NCBI GenBank assembly: GCA_964631595.1
Contig: CAZVXL010000006.1
Location: 1 to 64,000 of the forward strand
Origin: UMGS1312 sp964631595
Lineage (GTDB): Bacteria; Bacillota; Clostridia; Oscillospirales; CAG-272
Reading direction: 5' to 3'
DNA: 64,000 nucleotides
Shown here piece after piece: positions 51,270 to 60,343 of the stretch. The notes beneath the pieces are model-generated. The model saw nothing but the letters and a program-made list of their open reading frames with translations. It was not told where the DNA came from and searched no databases. Each line of letters starts with the position of its first letter. The stretch's first letter is position 1. Both the position numbers and the translations under genes were made by a program.

Positions 51270-52313
51270 CTAAAGCCTTACCCCCTCAACGGTGCATCTT
51301 GCCTTTTCGGCACGCAGAGTATCTCTTTCAAGCGGCGTTACCGAGGACTTTTCCGAGCCGGTGGTTATTCCCGCCGCCATGGATGAGAATAGAAGTCTGT
51401 CCATTGCCTCACAGCCAAGCTCGCCAGTCATGCCGAGCGCCGCGCCGAGTCTTATCTTTGAATAAAGCTCAAGCAGCTCGCCAGTCTCCAGCAGCTCCGC
51501 ATACCTAAGTGTGCCGAGCGACCGTCTCACGCTGTCGCGAAGTCTCAGAAGTCTCTCACCGTCAACAGATGCACGAAGCTCTCGCTCTCTCTTGACTATG
51601 CTGTCCACTATGCCGGACAGCTTGCGGATCGTTTCCTCCTCGCTGATGCCGAGCGTGACCTGATTCGATATCTGGTACAGGCAGCCGTCGGCACTGCTTC
51701 CCTCTCCGCTCATGCCGCGAACGGTAAGTCCGAATTTCGCAAGCTGATTCTGGAGAGCTCTTATCTCGCCCGCCGCGCCGAGCGCCGGCAGGAACAGCAT
51801 CACCGAGGCCCTCATTCCCGTGCCGAGATTTGTCGGGCAGTGCGTCAAATAGCCGAAACGGTCGCTGTATGCAAGACTGAGGCTCCTGTCCATGGCGGAC
51901 TCCGCCTCTGCCGCCGCGCTGTACGCCTTTTCAAGCTCAAGTCCGGCAAGCACGCACTGTATCCTGATGTGATCCTCCTCGCAGAGCATGATGTACATAC
52001 CCTCCTCCGGCTTTGCCAGAAGTCCGTGAGGCGACGTCTTTTTTGCAAATTCGGGGCTCACTATATGCCGCTCCGCAAGCGCCGCCGCATATATCGGGGA
52101 GAGCTTTGTGAAATCGGTATAGCTGTATGTGCTCATCTCCGGCACCGCTCTCACCTTTTCGATCAGCTCATTTGCCGAAGCCTCGTCAAGGCGGAGCGCA
52201 AACGGGTAATCCTTGAGATTTCTCGCAAGTCTCACTCTCGTGCTGACCACCACGTCGGAGCTTGCTGCACCGTCTGTACACCATGTATATTTTTCAAATT
52301 CCTTAAAGCTCAT
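51270..52313 (-). CDS. mcsB: Protein arginine kinase McsB
   Basis: 347 aa, ATP:guanido phosphotransferase fold. It phosphorylates Arg residues, marking proteins for ClpC-ClpP. SSDVVVSTRVRLARNLKDYP near the start, CPTNLGTGMRASVMLFLPAL for nucleotide binding, and the C-terminal allosteric phospho-Arg motif RDTLRA. Overlaps mcsA by 4 nt (ATGA). Confidence 0.96.
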   Translation of the reverse strand: MSFKEFEKYTWCTDGAASSDVVVSTRVRLARNLKDYPFALRLDEASANELIEKVRAVPEMSTYSYTDFTKLSPIYAAALAERHIVSPEFAKKTSPHGLLAKPEEGMYIMLCEEDHIRIQCVLAGLELEKAYSAAAEAESAMDRSLSLAYSDRFGYLTHCPTNLGTGMRASVMLFLPALGAAGEIRALQNQLAKFGLTVRGMSGEGSSADGCLYQISNQVTLGISEEETIRKLSGIVDSIVKRERELRASVDGERLLRLRDSVRRSLGTLRYAELLETGELLELYSKIRLGAALGMTGELGCEAMDRLLFSSMAAGITTGSEKSSVTPLERDTLRAEKARCTVEGVRL

Positions 52314-52846
52314 TGTTCACTGCCCCCTTCAAGCTCGCGTATTTTGTCACGGAGCCTTGCCGCTTCCTCGTAATCCTCTGCCGCCACCGCCTTCTTCAGT
52401 GAGCCTCTCAGCTCCTCGATGCGGTCTGCGGCGCTCTTTCTCTCCTTAAAGTTTTGGGGAGTCCTTCCGGTGTGCTTCGTTCCGCCGTGTATTCCCGCCA
52501 CTATCCTCTCAAGCTCGTCGGCAAAGGTCTCGTAGCATCTCGGGCACCCCGCCTTGCCCTCTCTCCTGATATCGTCAAAGGTCATACCGCAAAGGTCGCA
52601 TCTCTTTGAGGGTGCGCCGCTCCGCTTGACTCCCATCGGAGCAAGCATACTTCCGATCATCGAGCCGAGTCCGCCGAGGTCTCCGCCGAAGATGCCGTCC
52701 GAGAAGAAGGACAGCTCTCCGGATTTTTGAAGCTTCTGTGCACATTCACGGCACAGCCTCAGCTCCGTCTCCTTGCCGTTTATATTGCAGCTGTAGTACA
52801 CCTCTGCATTGTTCTTTCCGCATTTCTCACAAAGCATATCATTCAC
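52310..52846 (-). CDS. mcsA: McsA, activator of the McsB kinase
   Basis: 178 aa. Two zinc-finger pairs: CEKCGKNNAEVYYSC with CRECAQ, and CDLCGMTF with CPRCYETF. The C-terminal UVR motif (AAEDYEEAARLRDKIRELEG) binds partner proteins. Expected order after ctsR. Confidence 0.95.
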   Translation of the reverse strand: MNDMLCEKCGKNNAEVYYSCNINGKETELRLCRECAQKLQKSGELSFFSDGIFGGDLGGLGSMIGSMLAPMGVKRSGAPSKRCDLCGMTFDDIRREGKAGCPRCYETFADELERIVAGIHGGTKHTGRTPQNFKERKSAADRIEELRGSLKKAVAAEDYEEAARLRDKIRELEGGSEQ

Positions 52847-52874
52847 TCCTTTTCGCTTTTATACTGAGTTTATT

Positions 52875-53327
52875 TTACTTCAAGAGGGATAGCAAAATGT
52901 GCCGCATTATGTCAGCCCGCACGGAAGCTCTCCCTCTCGGCTCCACACGGGCAAGCGCCTTCTCGGAGAACGCCGCCGCCATGATCTCCGCCTCCCTCGA
53001 CTCTATCACGCCGTTATCGCGGAGATTTCGCAGGAATGCCATCGCCTCTCCCTCGTCTATGGAGTCACCCACGGCATGGAAGAAGTGCATCAGGTATTCG
53101 CTTCGCTCCATGGCTACCCTTGCAATGCGGATATATCCGCCGCCGCCACGCCTGCTCTCCGTTATATACCCCCTCTCGGGGGTAAATCGCGACGTTATGA
53201 CATACGTCACCTGACTCGGCACACATCCGAGCCTTGAGGCAAGCTCCGCGCGCCGCACCTCGGTGCTTCCGCCGCCGTCCTCAAGCATCTGTTCTATTAT
53301 TTGTGCAATGCTGTCCGAAATAAGCAT
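52875..53327 (-). CDS. ctsR: Transcriptional repressor CtsR
   Basis: 150 aa from ATG 53327 (AAAGGTGAT upstream; a longer frame to 53396 would run through the promoter). Winged-helix region SDSIAQIIEQMLED, LASRLGCVPSQVTYVITSRF, and the glycine-rich wing RRGGGGYIRIARV, which senses heat in Bacillus. The C-terminal domain is the dimer/tetramer part. It represses this operon and others in the clp regulon. Confidence 0.96.
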   Translation of the reverse strand: MLISDSIAQIIEQMLEDGGGSTEVRRAELASRLGCVPSQVTYVITSRFTPERGYITESRRGGGGYIRIARVAMERSEYLMHFFHAVGDSIDEGEAMAFLRNLRDNGVIESREAEIMAAAFSEKALARVEPRGRASVRADIMRHILLSLLK

Positions 53328-53361
53328 CCCGATCACCTTTCCTTTTTTCTTTTGTGCCTTT

Positions 53362-53390
53362 ATTATACCGCAATAGTCAGAGAAAGTCAA
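53362..53390 (-). promoter_or_regulatory. Promoter of the ctsR-mcsA-mcsB-clpC operon
   Basis: Minus strand: -35 TTGACT (53385-53390), 17-nt spacer, -10 TATAAT (53362-53367). Confidence 0.88.
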
Positions 53391-53407
53391 AGTCAAAGAA
53401 AGTCAAA
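53375..53407. promoter_or_regulatory. Tandem CtsR operators
   Basis: AGTCAAAGAAAGTCAAA (53391-53407) is an exact match to the CtsR consensus RGTCAAANANRGTCAAA. A second copy with one mismatch (53375-53391) abuts it, so the heptads continue without a break across the -35. Confidence 0.92.
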
Positions 53408-53430
53408 TTTCGTGTCTCCATGCGCGGTTA

Positions 53431-53461
53431 AAAGAAAAAAGCAGGGCAAAAGCTCTGCTTT
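53431..53461 (-). terminator. Terminator of the 53497 gene
   Basis: AAAGCAGGGC / GCTCTGCTTT (one wobble), loop AAAA, with TTTTTTCTTTT following on the minus strand. Confidence 0.7.
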
Positions 53462-53496
53462 TCTCATTTTTTCTTGATTTTTCTCGTTTTTTCGTA

Positions 53497-55620
53497 TTAC
53501 CTGTTTCCGGACATGATCGCCTCTGCAAGCTCTGCTCTTACCGCAAGCACCGTATCGGCATCAGTCTCAAAATCAAGCAGATCGCGTGTGACCTTCAAAA
53601 GGAGCTGCTCGGTCTTTTCCTCTCCGATGATCCTCTCCGCCATCTTCAGATACATATAGTCCTCAAAGCTGTCGCGGATATGCTCGACTCTTATCGACTC
53701 AATTCCGCCGGCTATGCCGTAGCGCGCCGCGGGGTAGATGAGGATTCCGTTGCCCCACGCATCAATACCGCCGTCAAGTCCTATCGGGTACGATATATTA
53801 AACAGCGGATTTACTCCCCTGTAGTCATCTACAAGGTAGTAGAGAACGCCGGTGACATCCTCTTGGAACATCTGCCAGCCCGATACACGCGTGTACATTC
53901 CGTCGGCGTGGGCATGATAGGTGGCACACGGCATGGCGGGAAGTCCCGCAAAATACCACCACGCCTCCTTGCCGTCATTTTCCACACACTCCGTCACGAT
54001 ATCCTTATACGTGCCGTTTGCCGCAACATACTCGGGTGTCATGAACGAAAGGAGGGGATTATCCGCCCTGTATTTTTCGGGAAGATATGCGTAGGTCTTG
54101 GGGCAGTAGATATCACAGGTCTCGCGGTACAGATCCATAATGCCGTCGTACAGGGTTATGTGATGTCCCGTCTCGATCGGTATGACCTGCTTTCCGCCGG
54201 GATAGATGCTGTCGATATAGCTTCTTGCCGTACGCATCTGTTCGTACACGCCGCTTACGGCATCCTTTTCATCGTACGGCTCGTCTATAAGGTAGAAATA
54301 TCCCTTTTCAAACCATTCCTCATTCTGAGACAGCTTCTCGTATCTCGCCTTCACCTGCTCATCGGTGGCATCCATCGTTCCGCCGTAGCCCTCTCCCTTT
54401 ACGACAAAGGAGTTTACTCTGGGATCGTTCAGATACTCGTCCGCCTCGGGAGTCTCGATCTTATACGGCAGAGTGTACGCGCACATTCTGTTCTCAAGGA
54501 GCAGATCGTAGCACTGCTTATACTGCTCTAAGCGCTCGGCATCGTCCGTCACGCCGTTCAGTGATTGCAGTGCGGATGCCGTCGGGCCGCCGAGTCCGAA
54601 GGAGGAGCGCGGAGCATCGGTGTCATCAAGCGTGAAATCCCACACGTTCAGATAGATCCTTGCTCTCTTTATCTCCTTGCCCTCGCTCATTATGCTGACC
54701 GTCGCCTCGTAGAGTCCCGCGGTGCTGTTCTCATCGGTAGATGCCTTTACGACAAAGCCCTGAGAATTACCGTCCTTGACGGTAGCCGAATAGGTGGAAT
54801 AGGAGGGCATCATGGCATCGGGCGCGGTGCCGTAGCTTTCCATATTGTGATAATAGAGGATAAAGGTCTCGCACTTTACGGTATCGCCGTAGCAGTTCAC
54901 AAAATCCGTGGAGGATACCGTCACATCGGTCTTCTTCTCATCGGGAGAAATGTAGATATTCGCCGTCTCCGCCTCGTTTTTGGCGGCATTTATCAAATAG
55001 GTGCATTTTCCCGTAGATGTCGCATCGTTCTTTTTCAGCTTCACATTGCCGTGAGTTGTCCAAAGAGCCACGCCCGCATCCTCGTCTGCCGCGACAAGCG
55101 GCTCCTCGCTCATGATTATCCGCATACTTCCGAGGCGCACGTCCCAGTCCGCTATATACCGGAGCAGTACCACCGCATCGGACAGATCTACCCCGTCATT
55201 TCCGACAAGCTCTGCCGCCGCCTCGTTTATCTCCGTATTCCAGCCCGCGATACGCTTAAGCATGGCTATCACGTCGGACAGCCCGATCTTTCCGTCGCAG
55301 TCCACGTCTCCCGAGATGAGCACGCCGACGCTTCCGCCGTCACTGCCCTCGACCGTGCTTCCCGTGGGGACCCTCGCATCGGCGGGAGCGGTATTGCCGT
55401 CCGGCAGCTTCACGCTCACCTCTCCGTCAAATTCACCGACAAGTCGCTCCGCGCTTATCTCTCCTCCCGTTCCGCAGACCGCACTGCCGTCCCTTGTCAT
55501 TATCAGCGCGGAGTCCTCTTTCAGCCTCGGAGGTGTCGTCTCGCTTGCCGAGGTCGGCAGCAGCACCGCTCCGCAGAGCAGTATCGCCGCCGAGGTTATC
55601 CCGGAAATAAGTCTTTTCAT
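53497..55620 (-). CDS. GH123-like (DUF4091) exported protein with dockerin-type pair
   Basis: 707 aa from ATG 55620 (AGGAGTAAGAAAA upstream). Signal peptide 1-28, beta module ~35-100, dockerin-type loops ~104-162 (GDVDCDGKIGLSDV; the second, VGNDGVDLSDA, is degenerate), a beta-sandwich, then a TIM-barrel-like DUF4091 region. The motif GYFYLIDEPYDE contains an Asp-Glu pair (D446-E447) at the place where GH123 beta-N-acetylgalactosaminidases have their catalytic pair. Glycosidase action is inferred from this. It sits next to a paralogue and a metallophosphoesterase on the same strand. Confidence 0.85.
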   Translation of the reverse strand: MKRLISGITSAAILLCGAVLLPTSASETTPPRLKEDSALIMTRDGSAVCGTGGEISAERLVGEFDGEVSVKLPDGNTAPADARVPTGSTVEGSDGGSVGVLISGDVDCDGKIGLSDVIAMLKRIAGWNTEINEAAAELVGNDGVDLSDAVVLLRYIADWDVRLGSMRIIMSEEPLVAADEDAGVALWTTHGNVKLKKNDATSTGKCTYLINAAKNEAETANIYISPDEKKTDVTVSSTDFVNCYGDTVKCETFILYYHNMESYGTAPDAMMPSYSTYSATVKDGNSQGFVVKASTDENSTAGLYEATVSIMSEGKEIKRARIYLNVWDFTLDDTDAPRSSFGLGGPTASALQSLNGVTDDAERLEQYKQCYDLLLENRMCAYTLPYKIETPEADEYLNDPRVNSFVVKGEGYGGTMDATDEQVKARYEKLSQNEEWFEKGYFYLIDEPYDEKDAVSGVYEQMRTARSYIDSIYPGGKQVIPIETGHHITLYDGIMDLYRETCDIYCPKTYAYLPEKYRADNPLLSFMTPEYVAANGTYKDIVTECVENDGKEAWWYFAGLPAMPCATYHAHADGMYTRVSGWQMFQEDVTGVLYYLVDDYRGVNPLFNISYPIGLDGGIDAWGNGILIYPAARYGIAGGIESIRVEHIRDSFEDYMYLKMAERIIGEEKTEQLLLKVTRDLLDFETDADTVLAVRAELAEAIMSGNR

Positions 55621-55702
55621 TTTTCTTACTCCTATTGTTATTTTAGGTACGGCGTGTCCGTGCGGGCGCATCTCGCCGTCCTTCTGTCATGTTGTCTTAC
55701 CG

Positions 55703-58318
55703 TTATTTGCCGAGTCTGATGTAGCCCTCGGGGCCGAAGGCTCCGTCGGAGTCGGGGGATATCTCCTCGCCCTCGAAGAACACCGTCATTCCGGAATCCG
55801 CGCTCGGTGCATCGTATGTCCACACGCCCACTCCGACAGGCTCGTTTTTATCGTTCTCGTTTATTCTGACATCGTAGCCCTCGTGAATGAGCCAGAGATA
55901 TTCTCCCTCACCAACGCCCTTTCCGGCGCTGTCGGTTAGGCGGAGCACAAGCTCCGAATTATCCGCAAAGCCCGAATATTTCTCGGTCGCTATCGGCATT
56001 GCGGCAACGGTAGTCTCGTAATCCTTATTCCACTTATAGAGGCTGAAGCGTATATCGCCCTTGGAATCGCCCCAGCTCGGGCACAGTGCGGAAACGGACT
56101 TTGCGTACAGTCCCTCCTCAACGGAGAATTTGACGCCGAGCTCCTGACCGTGTCTCATATTGAGAGCCACCTGTGTTCCGCCGCCGCAGGTCTTTATCTT
56201 TTTCGACAGGCTGTCGTTTCCGACACCCGAAAGCACGGGCACGGAGGTAAGCCTCAGATCCCATCCGCCGATATATCTGAGAAGCATGACGGCATCTCTG
56301 AGATCTGCGGTTCCGTTTCCGTCAACGTCCGCCGCCACCGTGTCTATCTCGTTTTCTGCGGATATAATATACCTGAGAAGCGCGGTGACGTCCGCAAGAT
56401 TTATCCTGCCGTCGCCGTTGACGCTTCCGATGATTATTACGGTAAATTCGGATACGGTATTGCCGTCGCCGTCTCTCAGCACGAGCTTATCGCTCGGGAG
56501 GACCGTATCGGAGAGAGCAACAGGCTCCCCGTCTCGCAGGATCTCCGCACCGTTCATGCACTCAAGCGCGGAAAGCAGCTCCATGGCGGAGGTCTTCGGC
56601 TCAACTCCTCCGACATATCCGGTGTAGGTGTTTGCCGTGTATCCCGAGTCCTTGTCAAAGACAAGTCCCTTGGGCAGAGCATTGCCGTTTACGGCTGCCT
56701 CAAGCATTTTTCCGAGAGCCACTCTCACGTGGTAGAAAAGCTCGGAATCGTCAGTCCATTCCACGGCGCTGACGGTCACGGCATCCATAAGGCTGTTATA
56801 CGTAGCCTCGGGGAGGAGCTCCTTCGCCATATCAAGATACATATAGTCCTCGATACCGTCTCTCAGGCTCTCGAATCTCATTGAGCTGATAGGCCCCGCT
56901 ATCTCCTCCTTGCCCGGATACTTGCCGGGGTAAAGCAGGATCCCGTCTCCGTATACGGTGTCGCCGCCGGCATTTATCGTATGGATAGTTCTCCACGTTC
57001 CGCTCGACCACAGCGTAGCCGCGAAATACAAAAAGCCGGTAACATCGTTATCCATTGCCTGCCACAGAGCAACTCTCTGTTCAAGAGTCTGGCGGGAGGC
57101 ATCGAAGGTGGTGTACGGCCCGAGAGGCTCCCAGCAGTAGTACACCCAGTTACGGTCTCCGCCCTCGACCTCGGCGGCAACTCTCGACGCATAGTCTCCG
57201 TAGAGCTCCACCTGCTCCTTGCTCATCATGTGGATAGCCCCCTCGACCTCTGTATCGACGGGAGTCCACGCATTGATCTTCGTACACCATATGCCGAGAT
57301 AGTCGGACATATACGCAAACTGATCCTTATCCCCTATATCTATATTGTAGAAGAAGGGGGAGACCATTCTGTAATTCGGGTAAAGTGATACAAGGCGCTC
57401 GCCGGCGGCCTTCAAGGCTCCGAGCTTGCCCATTTCGGTGGGCTCATCGACGTAGTAGAAATACGCCTTATCAAGCCAGTCCGAATTGCTCGACATCTTC
57501 TCGTAGATCAGGCGGATCTCGTCATCGGTGGGATCAAGTCCGACGGGCTCTCCGCCGACGGCAAATGACGTAACTCTCGGATCGCTCATATAGGCATCCG
57601 CCTCATCGGACAGCACGTCGTACGGGAGTTGGTATGCGGAGACCCTGTTCTCCAGCATAAAATCGTAGTACGCCTTGTACATGGCATCGGCTTCCTCCGT
57701 CTCCGTCAAGCCGTGCTGTACGCTGATGTTGTATTTGTCGATATTGACCGCGGTCTGGAAGGGTGTCTCCTCGGAGAGGGCGAAATCCCACACGGTCAAA
57801 GCGATCTCGCCCGTCGCCGCGACCTCGCCGTCGCAGCTCACGGTCACCGTTGCGGTGTAATCTCCCGCCGCCGTGTCCGCCTCGGTTCGGGTCTTTACGA
57901 TAAAGCCCTGTGAATTTCCCGCCTTCACCGAGACCTCCGAGGTCACGGGAGGCAGTGCATCCGGCATCTTCTCGCCGTTCAGCATATTGAAATAATGCTC
58001 AAAATACAGCTCTGTCTCGAGTGTATCGCCGCTGTCGCTCACGAAATCCGAAACCGTAACCTCCGCACTCACGTTCTTCGACGGAGCAATGAAGAACTGG
58101 CAGGTCTCAATCTCGTTTTTCGCCATGTACATACGGTAGCTTGTCATGCCGGTGGACTCCGTGTTCTTCTGTACGGTCTTTACCGTTGCATGATCGAACC
58201 ACAGCTCGACTGCCGCCGCATTTTCGGTCTGCACCGTTTCGGCAAGAGCCGAGGGAAGCGGCGCCGTTCCCAGAAGCATAGCCGAGGTAAGCGCCAAAGA
58301 TATTATCCTTTTTTTCAT
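55703..58318 (-). CDS. GH123-like (DUF4091) exported protein with internal dockerin-type pair and C-terminal beta domain
   Basis: 871 aa. Signal peptide 1-26, N-terminal beta-sandwich, DUF4091/GH123-like barrel with KAYFYYVDEPTEMG (D291-E292), a short beta module ~547-628, dockerin-type loops ~630-690 (GSVNGDGRINLADV, ADVDGNGTADLRDA; both complete), then a ~180-aa C-terminal domain, probably ligand-binding. Unlike its neighbour, here the EF-hand pair follows the catalytic part. AAAAAGGAGAAGCTC precedes the ATG. Confidence 0.87.
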   Translation of the reverse strand: MKKRIISLALTSAMLLGTAPLPSALAETVQTENAAAVELWFDHATVKTVQKNTESTGMTSYRMYMAKNEIETCQFFIAPSKNVSAEVTVSDFVSDSGDTLETELYFEHYFNMLNGEKMPDALPPVTSEVSVKAGNSQGFIVKTRTEADTAAGDYTATVTVSCDGEVAATGEIALTVWDFALSEETPFQTAVNIDKYNISVQHGLTETEEADAMYKAYYDFMLENRVSAYQLPYDVLSDEADAYMSDPRVTSFAVGGEPVGLDPTDDEIRLIYEKMSSNSDWLDKAYFYYVDEPTEMGKLGALKAAGERLVSLYPNYRMVSPFFYNIDIGDKDQFAYMSDYLGIWCTKINAWTPVDTEVEGAIHMMSKEQVELYGDYASRVAAEVEGGDRNWVYYCWEPLGPYTTFDASRQTLEQRVALWQAMDNDVTGFLYFAATLWSSGTWRTIHTINAGGDTVYGDGILLYPGKYPGKEEIAGPISSMRFESLRDGIEDYMYLDMAKELLPEATYNSLMDAVTVSAVEWTDDSELFYHVRVALGKMLEAAVNGNALPKGLVFDKDSGYTANTYTGYVGGVEPKTSAMELLSALECMNGAEILRDGEPVALSDTVLPSDKLVLRDGDGNTVSEFTVIIIGSVNGDGRINLADVTALLRYIISAENEIDTVAADVDGNGTADLRDAVMLLRYIGGWDLRLTSVPVLSGVGNDSLSKKIKTCGGGTQVALNMRHGQELGVKFSVEEGLYAKSVSALCPSWGDSKGDIRFSLYKWNKDYETTVAAMPIATEKYSGFADNSELVLRLTDSAGKGVGEGEYLWLIHEGYDVRINENDKNEPVGVGVWTYDAPSADSGMTVFFEGEEISPDSDGAFGPEGYIRLGK

Positions 58319-58359
58319 GAGCTTCTCCTTTTTGACGTTTTATTTGCCGTTTTATTTTC

Positions 58360-60114
58360 TCACTCCGCGGGAACTATATCCACCACTCGACAGTTGCCCT
58401 CAAGCGCCGCGCCGGTCACTATCTCGGGAATACGTCCCTCAAGCAGAGTTTCATAGCTGTAGTGTATGTGTCCGCTGAAGATCGCCGCAACGGGGCTGTC
58501 CTCCGCCGTGATCATCTTATATGCTCTGTCGGTGAAGCTGTTGTCTCCGAGAGACTTGAGGCAGTATCCGCTGTCATCCGTTATCCTGTCCACATTTTCG
58601 TGCATATCGTCGGTGTGGAACGGGATATGGAGCATAAGGATCAGAGGCTTTGAGGTCTCCTTTGCCCTGTCGACAGCCTCCTTGAGCACGGCAAAGCCGC
58701 CTCTCTCAAAGGCGTATGCTCCGTTATCGACGGAAGCCAGCATAAGATCCTCATACTCGATGATGTTGCCGTACTGATTCCAGTCCTCATCGTAGGCATC
58801 GGCAGCCTTCTTAAAGCCGTCCTTGTACTTGTGTCTGAAGTTTATATCCTGATAACGATCGCCGGTCGCCTCGTTCGTATTCCATGTCCAGTCATGATTT
58901 CCGTATATGTACCATGAGGGGACGGAGCAGGAGCGTATCGCAGCCTCAAGGATATCTCTGTTTGACTGAGAGGGCGAATCCGTGATATCTCCCGTAAGCA
59001 TTATTCCGTCGGCGTAGATATCCTCGGCATAATTGAAGTATTCGTTAAAATAGAGGTACGAGGGCTTGCGGTACTGCTTCAGCATCCAATCATTGAGTCG
59101 GCTGCCGACGTTCGCGCGCCTCTCCGGAGTTTCCTCATCCTCGTATACCGTGGTCAGATGGCTGTCGGTCACGTGGAGGAAGCGGTAGGAGTTCGATATT
59201 CCCTCGATCTCAAGCCTTGTAAACGTGGGGTGTATCAGAGTCTCAAGATCTCCGAGAGTCTCGACCGTGCCCTTCTTTATCTCCATGTCAAGCTCGGGTG
59301 TGAATGCCTGACTTGTGATGTAATTGATACATCCGAGAAGTCCGTTGTCGGAAGCGGCTGTCAGATAGATGTTTCCGCCGTAGGTGTCAATATACGCCTG
59401 CGTATCCTCAAGCAGGCTGACCGCATCGCCGTCAATAAAGTCGTACTTTTCGTCAAGGCGCTTGCCTACCGTAATAAATCTGTCTCCGTCTCCTGCTTCA
59501 CCGACAAGCTCGGGAGCGGTTCCCGTGAGCTTCTCTATAGCGGAAACGATCACGGAATCGGTCGCGGGATCGTTTGCAAGGAGCTTGTACTCCGTTTTAC
59601 CCTTGTCAAATACGGACAGCATCACGGGCTCTGCGAGCTCGATATTCCAGTCGCACGCATATTCCAGTATCACAACGGCATCGGCAAGGTCGATCTCTCC
59701 GTTTTCAACAACATCTGCGGATCTTTCCGATATCCTGCTGTCCCAGCCTGCCACTCTCTTGAGTACGGCGATAACGTCTCCGAGCCCGATCTGTCCGTCG
59801 CAGTTCGCATCTCCGGCAACGATGACACGCGCGACCTCCGAGTCTCCGGAGTACACCGTGCTCTCACTTGCAACATATTCGCCGTCTCCGTAAGCGGTAT
59901 CCGCGCCTGATGCCTTTACCGTAACCTCGGAGTCAAACTGAGCCGCAATAAAGCTCGCCTTGACAGGCTCGGTAATACCTCTCAGATATCCGTCATCTCC
60001 GATCTCCACCGAGGCTCTCGGAGAAAGCGTCACGGGATCTGCGGCAAGCGCCGCGGAAGCCGAGCCGACAACAACAGCCGCGGCAGTGAGTGCAAGAAGT
60101 AATTTATTCTTCAT
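58360..60114 (-). CDS. Exported metallophosphoesterase with dockerin-type pair
   Basis: 584 aa. Signal peptide 1-24, beta module ~30-95, dockerin-type loops ~101-158 (GDANCDGQIGLGDV; the second is degenerate), a ~125-aa module ~165-290, then a calcineurin-like phosphoesterase domain with every metal ligand: D317 and H319 (HVTDSHL), D376 (LTGDI), N406-H407 (GNHDW), H496, H549 and H551 (SGHIHYS). The first half matches the alkaline phosphatase at 1928-4432 module for module (TEAGDGDRFVAVG versus GEAGDGDRFITVG). Substrate unknown. Leads the 60.1-53.5 kb block. Confidence 0.9.
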   Translation of the reverse strand: MKNKLLLALTAAAVVVGSASAALAADPVTLSPRASVEIGDDGYLRGITEPVKASFIAAQFDSEVTVKASGADTAYGDGEYVASESTVYSGDSEVARVIVAGDANCDGQIGLGDVIAVLKRVAGWDSRISERSADVVENGEIDLADAVVILEYACDWNIELAEPVMLSVFDKGKTEYKLLANDPATDSVIVSAIEKLTGTAPELVGEAGDGDRFITVGKRLDEKYDFIDGDAVSLLEDTQAYIDTYGGNIYLTAASDNGLLGCINYITSQAFTPELDMEIKKGTVETLGDLETLIHPTFTRLEIEGISNSYRFLHVTDSHLTTVYEDEETPERRANVGSRLNDWMLKQYRKPSYLYFNEYFNYAEDIYADGIMLTGDITDSPSQSNRDILEAAIRSCSVPSWYIYGNHDWTWNTNEATGDRYQDINFRHKYKDGFKKAADAYDEDWNQYGNIIEYEDLMLASVDNGAYAFERGGFAVLKEAVDRAKETSKPLILMLHIPFHTDDMHENVDRITDDSGYCLKSLGDNSFTDRAYKMITAEDSPVAAIFSGHIHYSYETLLEGRIPEIVTGAALEGNCRVVDIVPAE

Positions 60115-60151
60115 ATCATTTCACCTCATATGAGCATTTTTATACAAAGTA

Positions 60152-60180
60152 ATTTTATCACACAGCCGATAATATGTCAA
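60152..60180 (-). promoter_or_regulatory. Promoter of the metallophosphoesterase gene
   Basis: Minus strand: -35 TTGACA (60175-60180), 17-nt spacer, -10 TAAAAT (60152-60157). Confidence 0.8.
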
Positions 60181-60236
60181 TATGTAACTATATTAAAAAT
60201 AGGCTATGAATGGTTTTGCGGGCGGAAATGACACCC

Positions 60237-60276
60237 TTTACCTCGATTTTACACCGCCTCGGTCACGGATTTTACC
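60237..60276 (+). promoter_or_regulatory. PhoP-box-like repeats upstream of pstS
   Basis: TTTACC (60237-60242), TTTACA (60248-60253; exactly 11 nt on) and TTTACC (60271-60276; 23 nt further) resemble the TTAACA-type PhoP repeats of Firmicutes, which recur every 11 nt. They lie just upstream of the -10 at 60286. Confidence 0.55.
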
Positions 60277-60285
60277 GCGGAGGGC

Positions 60286-60291
60286 TATAAT
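60286..60291 (+). promoter_or_regulatory. -10 element of the pst operon
   Basis: TATAAT, 53 nt before the pstS ATG. The -35 position (near 60263) is poor, as expected for an activator-dependent promoter. Confidence 0.65.
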
Positions 60292-60343
60292 TTAGGTGTA
60301 CTCAAAAGAAAAGTGCAAATAATAAATATCGGAGGATATAAGA

